Shown in pieces: positions 1-9,247 of a stretch of 64,000 bases of DNA. The stretch spans positions 91,674-155,673 of the forward strand of contig CAMLLO010000010.1 of NCBI GenBank assembly GCA_946480915.1, read 5' to 3'. Position numbers and translations under genes: made by a program. Under the pieces are notes generated by a model that made no database searches, was not told where the DNA came from, and saw only the letters and a list, made by a program, of their open reading frames with translations. Source of the DNA: an uncultured Sphingobacteriaceae bacterium. Lineage in GTDB: Bacteria; Bacteroidota; Bacteroidia; Sphingobacteriales; Sphingobacteriaceae. Position 1 is the first letter of the stretch. Every line of letters starts with the position of its first letter.

Positions 1-28
1 ATTTACAAAAACTTTTAAGGATTATGAT

Positions 29-47
29 TCACGAAATCCTTTCGTGA
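29..47. repeat. Short perfect hairpin upstream of nadE
   Basis: An 8-bp perfect inverted repeat (TCACGAAA, 3-nt loop, TTTCGTGA) lies about 45 bases before nadE. No U-tract follows directly on either strand, so a terminator is not clear; it may be the end of an upstream gene outside the window or an operator. Function unknown. Confidence 0.4.
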
Positions 48-90
48 CATTAAATCTTGGCCTGTTTTTTTAATAACGTCTTATATATAA

Positions 91-1731
91 ATGAAGATTG
101 CATTAGCTCAATTAAATTATCACATAGGTAATTTCGAATCAAATTCAACAAAAATTATCAAAGCCATCAATGAAGCAAAGCAAAAAGGTGCAGACCTGAT
201 TGTGTTTGCCGAGCTAGCTATTTGTGGTTATCCGCCGAGAGATTTCTTAGAATTTTCCGAGTTTATAGAGTTGTGCGATGAGGCCGTGAAGCAAGTTGCA
301 GCCGCCTGTACGGATATTGCATGCATTTTAGGAGCTCCGACAAAAAACCCGAGAACAGAAGGGAAGGATTTATTCAACTCGGCCTATTTTATTGAGAACG
401 GCATTGTTAAAAATATAGTCAATAAGGCATTGTTGCCAACATATGATGTATTTGATGAGTATCGATATTTTGAACCGGCAACGAATTTCTTTTGCGTAGA
501 CTTTAAAGGCAAGAAAATCGCTTTAACCATTTGCGAAGATTTGTGGAATATCAACGATAACCCGCTTTACATTTCTGCTCCGATGGATGAATTGATCAAA
601 CAACAGCCCGACTTGATGATCAATATTGCAGCTTCGCCTTTTTCTTACAACCACGACGATAACCGGTACAAGGTTTTGAGTGATAATTGTAAAAAATATA
701 ATTTGCCATTGCTGTATGTCAATCAAATCGGATCGCAAACAGAGATAATTTTCGATGGAGGCTCTCTCGTTTTTAATGCACAGGGCGAATTACTTGATCA
801 ACTAAATTATTTCAAGGAAGATATCCGGATTTACGAATTTGAGGCCAATAAAATAAAAAACCATCAAAAGATGGATTATAGTCCGGCGCCGGATATTGAA
901 CAAATTCATCAGGCTTTGATTTTGGGCATCCGGGATTATTTTTATAAATCGGGTTTTAGCAAAGCTGTTCTCGGCCTGTCTGGTGGAATAGATTCTGCAC
1001 TTGTTTGTGCTTTAGCTGCCGAAGCTCTTGGTCCGGAAAATGTTATGGCGGTATTAATGCCATCGAAATATTCGACCGGGCATTCTGTTCAGGATGCTTT
1101 GGATTTGGTGAATAACCTGGGTTGTAAGCATGAAATTATAGCTATTAAGGACGCAGCAGATGCGTTCGATTCTATGTTAGCCCCAGTATTTAAAGACCTC
1201 CCTTTCAATGTAGCCGAAGAAAATATTCAGGCTCGTTGTCGAGCTATCATTGTAATGGCCTTTTCGAACAAGTTCGGCTATATTTTATTGAACACCTCAA
1301 ATAAAAGCGAGTGTGCGGTTGGCTATGGGACACTTTATGGTGATATGGCCGGTGCAATTGCCGTATTAGGCGATGTATATAAAACACAGGTTTACCAGCT
1401 GGCGCAGCATATAAATCGCGAAAGAGAAATAATTCCTTTAAATAGCATTGTAAAGCCACCATCAGCAGAATTACGCCCCGATCAAAAGGATAGCGATTCG
1501 TTACCCGATTACGATATTCTCGATAGCCTGCTTTACCAATATATTGAGTTAAAGAAAAGCTCTCGTGATATTATCGCTCAGGGATTCGATGAACAACTGG
1601 TTAGAAAAGTTATTGCGATGGTAAATAAAGCCGAGTTTAAACGGTATCAAACTCCTCCAATTTTACGCGTGTCGCCTAAAGCTTTTGGTATGGGACGAAG
1701 AATGCCGATTGTTGGAAAGTATTTGTCGTGA
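91..1731 (+). CDS. nadE: Glutamine-dependent NAD+ synthetase
   Basis: Makes NAD+ from deamido-NAD, ATP and glutamine in the last step of NAD biosynthesis, in the cytoplasm. Residues 1-250 form a carbon-nitrogen hydrolase (nitrilase-type) glutaminase domain with the expected Glu41, Lys112 and Cys148 (in ICEDLW). Residues from about 265 form the NAD synthetase domain with the ATP pyrophosphatase signature SGGIDS at 297-302. The 546-residue length fits the two-domain, glutamine-using type rather than the short ammonia-using type. The ATG is preceded by an AT-rich leader typical of the phylum. It stands alone, with tatD 61 bases downstream. Confidence 0.96.
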   Translation: MKIALAQLNYHIGNFESNSTKIIKAINEAKQKGADLIVFAELAICGYPPRDFLEFSEFIELCDEAVKQVAAACTDIACILGAPTKNPRTEGKDLFNSAYFIENGIVKNIVNKALLPTYDVFDEYRYFEPATNFFCVDFKGKKIALTICEDLWNINDNPLYISAPMDELIKQQPDLMINIAASPFSYNHDDNRYKVLSDNCKKYNLPLLYVNQIGSQTEIIFDGGSLVFNAQGELLDQLNYFKEDIRIYEFEANKIKNHQKMDYSPAPDIEQIHQALILGIRDYFYKSGFSKAVLGLSGGIDSALVCALAAEALGPENVMAVLMPSKYSTGHSVQDALDLVNNLGCKHEIIAIKDAADAFDSMLAPVFKDLPFNVAEENIQARCRAIIVMAFSNKFGYILLNTSNKSECAVGYGTLYGDMAGAIAVLGDVYKTQVYQLAQHINREREIIPLNSIVKPPSAELRPDQKDSDSLPDYDILDSLLYQYIELKKSSRDIIAQGFDEQLVRKVIAMVNKAEFKRYQTPPILRVSPKAFGMGRRMPIVGKYLS

Positions 1732-1779
1732 TAAAAGCCCTTTACTGATTCGCGCGCTCCGCATTTAGAAGCTTACCTG

Positions 1780-1787
1780 TATATTTG
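1780..1787 (+). promoter_or_regulatory. Bacteroidota -7 promoter box of tatD
   Basis: TATATTTG matches the Bacteroidota -7 consensus TAnnTTTG. It ends only 5 bases before the tatD ATG at 1793, so a transcript starting at the usual distance would have almost no 5' leader. Confidence 0.5.
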
Positions 1788-1792
1788 CAAAA

Positions 1793-2560
1793 ATGATTCT
1801 CACCGATACACACACGCATCTTTATTACGAAAGGGATGCTGCAAAGAGGAAACTACTAATGCAGAGGTGCCTGGATAATCAGGTCGAACGTCTTTTTTTG
1901 CCGAATGTTGATTCAGACTCCATTGCGATGGTCTCCGAGCTGGTTTTTGAGTATCCACAACATTGCTTTGCCATGCTGGGTTTGCATCCATGTGATGTTA
2001 AAAATGAGTATGAAACGGAACTCGAACTTATCAGACAGTCGATAGCCAAAACGAAAATATACGCCATCGGAGAAATCGGAATAGACCTATATTGGGATAA
2101 AACAACCTTACCTCTGCAGCAGGAAGCGTTCCGTACCCAAATTTCTTGGGCTAAAGAACTGGATCTGCCGATTGTGATTCATTGCAGGGATGCTTTTGAT
2201 GAAGTTTATAAGTTATTACTCTCTGAAAAGGACGAGAAGTTAAGAGGGATATTTCACTGTTTTACCGGGACAAAAGAACAAGCCGATTTAATTATTGATC
2301 TTGGTTTTTACCTCGGTATCGGAGGAGTAGTTACCTATAAAAATTCAGGCCTTGATAAAGTCGTTCAACAATTAGATTTACAAAATATCGTTCTTGAAAC
2401 AGATTCGCCTTATTTAACACCTGTGCCATTTAGAGGAAAACCGAACGAAAGTAGTTTTCTTACGTATATAGCTCAGAAAGTTGCGGATATTAAGGAGGTT
2501 TCGATCGAGATTGTTGCTGAGATTACTACAAAAAATTCAAAAAATGTTTTTGGAGTTTGA
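1793..2560 (+). CDS. tatD: TatD family metal-dependent hydrolase (deoxyribonuclease-type)
   Basis: Amidohydrolase-fold metalloenzyme of the TatD family, whose members act as 3'-5' DNA exonucleases. The N-terminal HxH (TDTHTH, residues 5-9), the GEIGID glutamate, HCRDA, HCFTG and the C-terminal ETDSPYL motif are all present, so the metal site looks complete. Length of 255 residues is normal. Its start codon lies immediately behind a TAnnTTTG promoter. ansA follows after about 45 bases on the same strand and may be cotranscribed. Confidence 0.92.
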   Translation: MILTDTHTHLYYERDAAKRKLLMQRCLDNQVERLFLPNVDSDSIAMVSELVFEYPQHCFAMLGLHPCDVKNEYETELELIRQSIAKTKIYAIGEIGIDLYWDKTTLPLQQEAFRTQISWAKELDLPIVIHCRDAFDEVYKLLLSEKDEKLRGIFHCFTGTKEQADLIIDLGFYLGIGGVVTYKNSGLDKVVQQLDLQNIVLETDSPYLTPVPFRGKPNESSFLTYIAQKVADIKEVSIEIVAEITTKNSKNVFGV

Positions 2561-2605
2561 CAAAGCCTTTCCTTTCATATCTTTAGAAAATAATTGAGTT
2601 TGGGA

Positions 2606-3658
2606 ATGACAAAGGTTTTAATTATCTACACCGGGGGAACTATTGGGATGGTTCAGGACAAGCTAACGGGTGTACTTAAGCCTCTCGATTTTGAACACAT
2701 TACTGAAAATGTCCCCGAATTACAGCGTCTTCCATATCAAATAACAGTTCATTCTTTTGACGAGATTATAGATTCGTCGAATATGTCTCCAGCCATCTGG
2801 ATGGAGTTAGCAGAGCTGATTGAAAAGAACTATGAAGCGTATGATGGCTTTGTAATTCTTCATGGGTCTGATACAATGGCGTTTACTGCGTCGGCCTTAA
2901 GTTTCATGCTCGAAGGTTTAAATAAGCCTGTTATTTTTACCGGCTCGCAATTGCCAATAGGCGAAATTCGCACGGATGCAAAAGAGAACCTGATTACAGC
3001 CCTTGAAATTGCATCAGCAAAGATGGCAAATGGAAAAGCCAGGGTTCCGGAAGTATGTATCTATTTCGATTTCCAACTTTTTCGTGGCAACCGTTCATTT
3101 AAGTATAACTCTGCAAAATTCGAAGCTTTCCGGTCACCGAACTACCCTGTTTTAGCAGAAGCCGGAGTTCATTTACGTTTTAACGATAACAGTATTCGAA
3201 AATGTGATGAGTGTGTCTTCAGGGTTCATAAAAAGTTAAATAATAAAATTGCAGTTTTAAAGCTTTATCCCGGTATCAGTAAAGAAACTGTTGCTGCAAT
3301 TGTTGGTTCTGCAACCGATGCAATAATTCTGGAGTCATTTGGAGCCGGGAATTCTACTACAGAAAAATGGTTCTTAGACTGTCTCGAAGCTGCTATTAAA
3401 AGCGGGAAAATCATTCTTGATATTTCTCAGTGTAAAGTTGGCAGTGTTGAGTTAGGCCGCTATGAAACAAGCCGCGATCTAAAGAATATGGGCGTTGTCA
3501 GCGGTTTTGATATGACTTATGAAGCTGCTGTTACCAAGCTAATGTTCCTACTTGCGCGCGGGTTTACCTACGATCGTATGTCTGCTCTTCTCGAAACAGA
3601 TTTGCGCGGCGAACTTAGCAAGGTTAATCCGATGAACTGGTCAAAAGCAGTATTTTAG
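2606..3658 (+). CDS. ansA: Type I (cytoplasmic) L-asparaginase
   Basis: Hydrolyses L-asparagine to aspartate and ammonia. The first active-site motif YTGGTIG is at residues 8-14 and the second, HGSDTM, is near residue 90, each with its catalytic threonine. There is no signal peptide, which fits the cytoplasmic type I enzyme. The frame is open back to a TTG at 2594, but the ATG at 2606 places the first beta strand and TGGTIG at the usual distance from the N terminus, so I chose it. Length of about 350 residues is normal for the family. Confidence 0.93.
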   Translation: MTKVLIIYTGGTIGMVQDKLTGVLKPLDFEHITENVPELQRLPYQITVHSFDEIIDSSNMSPAIWMELAELIEKNYEAYDGFVILHGSDTMAFTASALSFMLEGLNKPVIFTGSQLPIGEIRTDAKENLITALEIASAKMANGKARVPEVCIYFDFQLFRGNRSFKYNSAKFEAFRSPNYPVLAEAGVHLRFNDNSIRKCDECVFRVHKKLNNKIAVLKLYPGISKETVAAIVGSATDAIILESFGAGNSTTEKWFLDCLEAAIKSGKIILDISQCKVGSVELGRYETSRDLKNMGVVSGFDMTYEAAVTKLMFLLARGFTYDRMSALLETDLRGELSKVNPMNWSKAVF

Positions 3659-3908
3659 TCGGCTAATGCTTGCTTTGCGCATATCGTTAGAGCATCCTCT
3701 TACCGCATAAGTACAGTTTCTTAAATTCTGGCTAAAAAACGATCAGTTTCAATAATTTTCTCCTGTGTGATTGGTATTTAAGTGTCTCATCAACAGGTTC
3801 TTATTTGATAAAAAAGCATCGTCAAGGCTTTTCTTATCCAGATGTTTTTTGTATCTTTAATAGATAAGGTTTAGCGTTTGAATGTTAACTGGGATAAAGA
3901 AAAACACC

Positions 3909-4115
3909 ATGGAAACTCAATCAAAATCTGGCAAAGTCCTTGAAAATAATGAAGCAGAGCTTACCAAAGAACAAGGCAACAACACGACAGACTCTCAAGT
4001 AAAAAAAGAGCCGACGGGCGTGGAATATCATGATTATGTGCCAAAACACTCAAGCCATGGAAGATCGAATTCCCGGACTTTCGGTCCGGATCATGAGCCT
4101 GGCACTGTAAGATGA
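3909..4115 (+). CDS. Small hydrophilic protein of unknown function
   Basis: About 68 residues, highly charged and low in hydrophobic residues, with an N-terminal half rich in Glu, Lys, Asn and Gln and a C terminus with a RTFGPDHEPGT segment. No membrane segment or cysteine is present, so it looks soluble and perhaps disordered. I do not recognise a family. An in-frame ATG at 3882 would add nine residues; 3909 is preferred because an A-rich, purine-rich stretch precedes it. A hairpin terminator follows at 4121, which supports a real gene. Confidence 0.6.
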   Translation: METQSKSGKVLENNEAELTKEQGNNTTDSQVKKEPTGVEYHDYVPKHSSHGRSNSRTFGPDHEPGTVR

Positions 4116-4120
4116 AAGAG

Positions 4121-4150
4121 AGCTCTTCGATAAAACGAGGAGCTTTTTGA
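4121..4150 (+). terminator. Rho-independent terminator after the small gene
   Basis: A 9-bp stem (AGCTCTTCG with CGAGGAGCT, one G-T pair) and a short A-rich loop are followed by a T-run. It starts 6 bases after the stop codon at 4115. Confidence 0.65.
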
Positions 4151-4206
4151 TTAGAAGCAAAAAAGCCCTCTACATATCGTAAAAGGCTTTATCTTTAAAA
4201 ACGTTG

Positions 4207-4293
4207 CGGAGAAAGAGGGATTCGAACCCTCGGTACCCTTGCGAGTACACCAGCTTTCCAAGCTGGCTCATTCGACCACTCTGACATCTCTCC
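4207..4293 (-). tRNA. tRNA-Ser (anticodon GGA)
   Basis: Read on the minus strand this folds as a long-variable-arm class II tRNA. The 7-bp acceptor stem pairs GGAGAGA with TTTCTCC (one G-T). The anticodon loop is TTGGAAA with anticodon GGA. The variable arm (GTACTCGCAAGGGTAC) and the T arm (GAGGGTTCGAATCCCTC) are clear. The discriminator base is G, as expected for serine. The 3' CCA is not encoded. Confidence 0.96.
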
Positions 4294-4359
4294 CTTGGAA
4301 GTTTGCAAAAGTAAGAAATTAGTCGGTATAATTTAATAATTCCATTGCGCAAAAAAATA

Positions 4360-4390
4360 AAACGGCATCCATATCAAAAGGATGCCGTTT
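4360..4390 (-). terminator. Rho-independent terminator of the PepSY-like lipoprotein gene
   Basis: An 11-bp perfect stem (AAACGGCATCC / GGATGCCGTTT) with a 9-base loop. On the minus strand it is followed by TATTTTTTT, so it terminates the lipoprotein gene ending at 4418. Confidence 0.8.
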
Positions 4391-4417
4391 AGATATATAT
4401 ATGTGTGTTTGGGATGC

Positions 4418-5305
4418 CTATTTAATCACCATCGAGTTTACAAAGTTTCCGCTTGCGTCAAAACGTAATGCATATTTAGTGTCGTTTGAATCGATGAAAA
4501 CTACATAAGCCTGCGTAGTTGAATTTATTTTTACCGCATAGGCTCTATGGAACACATAACCTGGATAAGTGGTGCTTAAGTACGTGGCGATGTTAGTTAA
4601 AAGATTGGCCTGACTAACTGCTGTTTTTCGGCCTGCCTGTAAAATCAACTGGCTGCGTTTTACAAAGATGTTGTTAGCATTAAATAAAGTCGCATACAAG
4701 CCGTTGTTTGCCGAAATTACAATAATATCCCCGCCTCTGCCTGCATGTGCAGCAAGTATGGTATCTTGTGTGTAATTGACAAGGAAATAGGTTTTAATCG
4801 TTGCAGACAATGCGCTCAAGGCAATAGTATCACGATGTTGACCGTCGCGTCCATCAAATCTGCCGCCACGTTTCCAGCCTTTGCCCATCAGTTGACCACG
4901 CTCGCGTTGTTCGAATATTTTTATGAAGTTTCCTTCCGCATCAAATTTTAAGCCGATAGGTTTATCATTATACTTAATCGCAACAATATATCCTTCTAGG
5001 CTGCCGCTTTTTTGAATTTTAAAGGTTTTTAAATAAGTATAGCCGCTGTAGTTAGCATTCAGATAAGTGGCTATAGCTGCAGGAAGTTCGACAGCGGTAA
5101 CCGAATCTTTTTCACAACCATCAGGAACAGTGTTCACAATAAAAACTGCATCTGATGAGGTTGTTGCTTCGGCAACTAAGATGGCCTGACTTTCTTCTGC
5201 GGCGTCTGTTTGTGGCTCTGTTGTTTGTTTGTCACATGAAGTTAAGGATAGAAGTCCCGCAACTGCGAAAAATGATAGTCCTTTTAAGAGTGTGTTTGTT
5301 TTCAT
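4418..5305 (-). CDS. Lipoprotein with three PepSY-like repeats
   Basis: The N terminus has a lipoprotein signal peptide ending in the lipobox LTSC (Cys24), so the product should be lipid-anchored in the envelope. The rest holds three repeated units of about 60-70 residues, at about 73-135, 164-220 and 235-295. Each has a helix of the type L..I.TYL...YPGY followed by strands with an A-x-x-FD-A-x-G-N-F pattern. This resembles the PepSY-like, putative beta-lactamase-inhibitor-like family (PF11396) of Bacteroidota. The middle repeat is the most diverged and is preceded by an Arg/Gly-rich linker. Molecular role unknown; ligand or protein binding in the periplasm is an inference. Confidence 0.75.
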   Translation of the reverse strand: MKTNTLLKGLSFFAVAGLLSLTSCDKQTTEPQTDAAEESQAILVAEATTSSDAVFIVNTVPDGCEKDSVTAVELPAAIATYLNANYSGYTYLKTFKIQKSGSLEGYIVAIKYNDKPIGLKFDAEGNFIKIFEQRERGQLMGKGWKRGGRFDGRDGQHRDTIALSALSATIKTYFLVNYTQDTILAAHAGRGGDIIVISANNGLYATLFNANNIFVKRSQLILQAGRKTAVSQANLLTNIATYLSTTYPGYVFHRAYAVKINSTTQAYVVFIDSNDTKYALRFDASGNFVNSMVIK

Positions 5306-5695
5306 TTTGCTAAGATTTATCGTTTATAATTAATTTAAGTATCGAATTATGAATACGAAACTATCTCAGCAAGATGAAGGGAAGATGAAGAAAAAAAAAT
5401 ATTTTAAAATTTTTCACCTGTTAAAAAGCATAAGTCTTTATCTGTTGCCGCCTAATTAATCGCTAAGTTTAATATTCTACTTCGTCAAGATATCTGGTGA
5501 TTTACTCCTTAGTTGTCAGATTGTGTATTCAGGAGTATTTAACTTTGATTGATTAGTAATTATAATACTTAAACAAAGACTGGAAATATTTCAATGTATG
5601 GGGTTTTAAAGCCTGATGTTTGCTTAACATCGCGATTTTTAGCCTATGTTTGCAGCAAATATATTTTCATGTTTCACAACATGATTTGATAATTC
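5306..5695. other. Intergenic region between divergent genes
   Basis: About 390 AT-rich bases between the lipoprotein gene (minus) and polyprenyl synthase (plus). Apart from a likely promoter for the synthase near 5645, I see no ORF, RNA structure or repeat that I can support. Confidence 0.5.
5645..5652 (+). promoter_or_regulatory. Putative promoter of polyprenyl synthase
   Basis: TATGTTTG matches the Bacteroidota -7 box. A TTTG at 5619-5622 could be the -33 element, though the 22-base spacing is slightly longer than usual. The gene starts at 5696. Confidence 0.45.
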
Positions 5696-6667
5696 ATGCC
5701 AAAACTCGACGAGATAAAGCGACCTATAGAAAAGGAACTGGATTTATTTGAAGATAAGTTTAAATCTTCGATGAAAAGTTCAGTTCCCTTGCTTGACCGA
5801 ATTACGCATTACATTATTAAGCGTAAAGGCAAGCAGATACGACCAATGTTTGTGTTCTTTTCGGCCAGTCTTGCCGGTGGCATAACAGAAGCGACTCATC
5901 GAGGGGCCGCTCTGGTCGAACTATTACACACGGCGACCCTGGTTCACGACGATGTTGTCGATAATTCATATGAACGCCGGGGTTTTTTTTCTGTAAATGC
6001 TCTATGGAAGAATAAGATTGCTGTCCTTGTCGGTGATTTTCTGTTATCGAAAGGCTTACTGCTTTCTATTAATAATAATGATTTTCATTTGTTGAAAATC
6101 GTGTCTGAAGCAGTAAAACAGATGAGCGAAGGAGAATTATTACAGATTGAAAAAGCCCGCAGACTTGATATTGATGAGCCTGTTTACTACGAAGTTATCA
6201 GGCAAAAAACTGCTTCTCTGATTGCTTCCTGTTGCGCCTGTGGTGCGGCCTCTGCCGGTGCAGATAGTGCCGCGGTTGAGAAAATGCGTTTGTTTGGCGA
6301 GAAAACGGGAATAGCATTTCAGATAAAAGATGACTTGTTTGATTTCGGTACCGATGACGTTGGTAAACCCCTTGGCATCGACATTAAAGAAAAGAAAATT
6401 ACCCTTCCTCTTATATATGCTCTTAGTAAATCTACCAAAGCTGAAAAACATAGAATAATCAACCTTGTTAAAAACCATAACGAGGATGCCCAAAAAGTAC
6501 AGGAAGTAATACATTTTGTTAGAAACAGCGGCGGACTTGCCTATGCAGAGATGCAAATGCACCGTTATCAGGAGGAAGCATTTAATGTGCTTAACACATT
6601 TCCGGAGCACGAGGCAAGAACGGCTTTAGAACAACTTGTTAGATTTACTACAGAGCGAAAGAAATAA
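5696..6667 (+). CDS. Long-chain polyprenyl diphosphate synthase
   Basis: Trans-prenyltransferase that extends farnesyl diphosphate with isopentenyl diphosphate to make the side chain of menaquinone or a related polyprenol. The first aspartate-rich motif DDVVD is at residues 85-89 and the second, DDLFD, at 212-216; both bind magnesium-diphosphate. Small residues just before the first motif fit a long product. The 323-residue length is normal for IspB/HepT-like enzymes; exact chain length cannot be read from sequence. A TerC gene follows after three bases, so the two are probably cotranscribed. Confidence 0.9.
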   Translation: MPKLDEIKRPIEKELDLFEDKFKSSMKSSVPLLDRITHYIIKRKGKQIRPMFVFFSASLAGGITEATHRGAALVELLHTATLVHDDVVDNSYERRGFFSVNALWKNKIAVLVGDFLLSKGLLLSINNNDFHLLKIVSEAVKQMSEGELLQIEKARRLDIDEPVYYEVIRQKTASLIASCCACGAASAGADSAAVEKMRLFGEKTGIAFQIKDDLFDFGTDDVGKPLGIDIKEKKITLPLIYALSKSTKAEKHRIINLVKNHNEDAQKVQEVIHFVRNSGGLAYAEMQMHRYQEEAFNVLNTFPEHEARTALEQLVRFTTERKK

Positions 6668-6670
6668 TCT

Positions 6671-7723
6671 ATGTCAAATGAACTTGTGTTTTTCGGAGGA
6701 TTTCTGATCTTCATAGTTTTGATGTTGTCTATTGATTTAGGTTTATTTAATAAAAAAGATCATATAGTAAGCTTGCGCGAAGCTGCAATAATGAGCTTTG
6801 TTTGGGTGTCTTTCGCCATCGGCTTCTACTTTCTCTTGCTTACCGAAGGAAATCAGCTACATGGTATATCAAATTTCTCACAACTCAAGGTCTTAACCGA
6901 AGCGCATAAACACGATATAAAACTTAATCCAGATGATTTCATTGGAAGCCTTCTGGCTTACAAGCAAAATCTGGCTATTGAATATTTGACAGGATATGTT
7001 ATTGAATACGCCCTGTCAGTAGATAATATTTTCATTATGGTGTTGATCTTCAGCGCATTTGGTGTAAATGAAAAATATTATCACAGGGTTCTGTTTTGGG
7101 GGATCATCGGAGCGGTTGTGATGCGCTTTATGTTTATTTTTTTAGGCGCTTCCTTAATTAATAAGTTCGAGTGGATCCTTTATGTCTTTGGTGCCTTCCT
7201 TGTTTACACTGGCGTCATGATGTTTATAAAACGCAATCAAGACGAACAAATAGATCCCGAGAATCATAAAGTTGTTAGACTTGCGTCGCGCTTTTTTGCA
7301 ATACATCCAGAGTTCGTTGGGAATAAATTTTTTATTCGCGTAAATGGCAAAAGGATGGTCACCCCTTTGTTTTTGGTTTTATTAATTGTAGAATTTACCG
7401 ACCTGATTTTTGCTGTAGATTCAATTCCCGCAATTTTTGCCGTCACCAAAGACCCTTATATTGTGTTTTTTTCTAACATTTTCGCGATTTTAGGTCTGCG
7501 GTCGATGTTCTTTTTACTGGTTAATATTATCCATAAATTCCATTACCTTAAAGTAGGCTTATCGGTTCTTCTGGCGTTTATAGGAATAAAAATGCTTGCA
7601 CATCACTGGCTGCAGGAGTGGGGATTCAAAACCTCACATTCCTTGATTATTATTATGCTGATATTGACGGTGAGTATTGTAGCCTCTCTATTGTTTCCTA
7701 AAAAGAGACTACATCATCATTAA
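6671..7723 (+). CDS. TerC/Alx family integral membrane protein
   Basis: Polytopic inner-membrane protein with about seven to nine membrane segments and the TerC-family signatures EYALSVDNIFIM and TDLIFAVDSIPAIFAVT, whose conserved aspartates lie in the membrane. TerC/Alx proteins are linked to metal (especially manganese) export and tellurite tolerance. It begins three bases after the prenyl synthase stop. The C terminus ends with KKRLHHH, a short histidine cluster. Substrate here is not known. Confidence 0.88.
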   Translation: MSNELVFFGGFLIFIVLMLSIDLGLFNKKDHIVSLREAAIMSFVWVSFAIGFYFLLLTEGNQLHGISNFSQLKVLTEAHKHDIKLNPDDFIGSLLAYKQNLAIEYLTGYVIEYALSVDNIFIMVLIFSAFGVNEKYYHRVLFWGIIGAVVMRFMFIFLGASLINKFEWILYVFGAFLVYTGVMMFIKRNQDEQIDPENHKVVRLASRFFAIHPEFVGNKFFIRVNGKRMVTPLFLVLLIVEFTDLIFAVDSIPAIFAVTKDPYIVFFSNIFAILGLRSMFFLLVNIIHKFHYLKVGLSVLLAFIGIKMLAHHWLQEWGFKTSHSLIIIMLILTVSIVASLLFPKKRLHHH

Positions 7724-7735
7724 GCTGTTTTTTGA

Positions 7736-9247
7736 TTAAGCTTTCATCATCTCCAAAATCTCATCCACGTATTTTCTTTCATTGGCTAGCCTTGGGACCT
7801 TATGCTGGCCTCCTAACTTGCCCCGGTTCTTTAACCAATTATAAAAAGTTCCTTCTGGAGCTACATGTACTTTCGGTCGCCGTAGAGCCATATCATTAAA
7901 CCTTTTGGCATCGTAATCCGAATTTATCGCTCTTAAAGTATTATCAAGAGCATCAACAAATCGCTCAATATCGGTAGGTTTTTGTTCAAATTCAATAATC
8001 CATTCATGGCCGCCAGCATCGTTGCCTTGAAAATATATAGGACATGCGGTATAGTCCCGAATAATTGCATCTGTTTCCTTACATGCTTGGGCTAATGCAT
8101 TCTCCGCATTATCCACTATAACTTCTTCGCCGAACGCATTGATAAAATGTTTTGTTCTGCCGGTAATTTGAATCCGGAAAGGAGAAAGCGATGTGAATTT
8201 GATAGTGTCTCCTATCATATAGCGCCATAAGCCACCATTCGTCGAGATAATCAGGGCATAGTTTTTTCCTAATTCTACCTCACTCAGGCCTAATGTCTTT
8301 GGGTTTTCCTCTCCAAAGTGTTCCATCGGTAAAAATTCGTAGTAAATGCCATAATCAAGCATTAAAAGCATTTCATCCGAATTAGACTGATCCTGTATGC
8401 CGAAAAATCCTTCAGAAGCATTATAGGTTTCGAGATAGTACATCGAATCTGAAGGGATCAATTTCTTAAATTGCTCCCGATAAGGAGTGAAGTTAACAGC
8501 TCCATGAACGTAAAGCTCCAGATTGGGCCAAATCTCCAACAGATTCTGTTTCCCTGTAATCTCCATCAGGCGTTTCGCCAGAACAACCGTCCAGGTTGGA
8601 ACCCCAGCCATATTAGTTACATTCACACCAATTGTAGCCTGGGCGATCTTCTCTATTTTTTCTTCATAGTTTTCAATGAGCGTAATAGATAAGTCGGGCG
8701 TTCTGATATACTCTGCCCACATTGGCAGGTTTTTAAGCAAAACAGCCGAGAGGTCGCCAAAGGAAATATCACCACTTTGAGTAACCTGATGGCTTCCGCC
8801 TAAAGTCAGGGATTTTCCTGTAAATATTTGAGCATTCGGCCGGTTGTTACAATAAATAGACAACATGTCTTTACCGCCCTTATAATGGCACTCCTCTAAA
8901 GATTCCTGGCTTACAGGGATAAACTTACTTCGGTCGTTCGTGGTTCCCGACGATTTTGCAAACCATTTAATCTCGGTATTCCAGAGGATATTTTGTTCCC
9001 CCTTCAGCATACGTTCAATATATGGTTTTAACGATTCGTAATCCTGGATTGGGACGCTGTTCTTAAATTGTTCCTGGTTCCGGATTGAAGCATAATTGTG
9101 TTTCTTACCCCACTCGGTATCCTGGGCCTGGCTAATAAGATTACCAAAAAGTTCATCTTGCACTTCGTGTGGATATTTGATGAACAATTCTATCTGGTGC
9201 ATTCTTTTTTTAATGAACCAGGTAGCAATGGAATTAACTATTGTCAT
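7736..9247 (-). CDS. GH3 family acyl-adenylating amide synthetase-like protein
   Basis: Member of the GH3 family, named after plant auxin-responsive enzymes that adenylate a carboxylic acid and join it to an amino acid. The ATP-binding motif SSGTT is at 99-103, and later family motifs YNASEG and the GD-containing YMIGDTIKF are present. Length of 503 residues is slightly shorter than plant enzymes. Its start overlaps the lptB stop by 14 bases, and recJ lies just upstream, so it is translationally linked to a housekeeping operon. The bacterial substrate is unknown, and plant hormone conjugation should not be assumed. Confidence 0.85.
   Translation of the reverse strand: MTIVNSIATWFIKKRMHQIELFIKYPHEVQDELFGNLISQAQDTEWGKKHNYASIRNQEQFKNSVPIQDYESLKPYIERMLKGEQNILWNTEIKWFAKSSGTTNDRSKFIPVSQESLEECHYKGGKDMLSIYCNNRPNAQIFTGKSLTLGGSHQVTQSGDISFGDLSAVLLKNLPMWAEYIRTPDLSITLIENYEEKIEKIAQATIGVNVTNMAGVPTWTVVLAKRLMEITGKQNLLEIWPNLELYVHGAVNFTPYREQFKKLIPSDSMYYLETYNASEGFFGIQDQSNSDEMLLMLDYGIYYEFLPMEHFGEENPKTLGLSEVELGKNYALIISTNGGLWRYMIGDTIKFTSLSPFRIQITGRTKHFINAFGEEVIVDNAENALAQACKETDAIIRDYTACPIYFQGNDAGGHEWIIEFEQKPTDIERFVDALDNTLRAINSDYDAKRFNDMALRRPKVHVAPEGTFYNWLKNRGKLGGQHKVPRLANERKYVDEILEMMKA

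Noticed and set aside
6140..6610. 156-residue minus-strand frame
   Set aside because: Antisense to the polyprenyl synthase; no RBS or domain.
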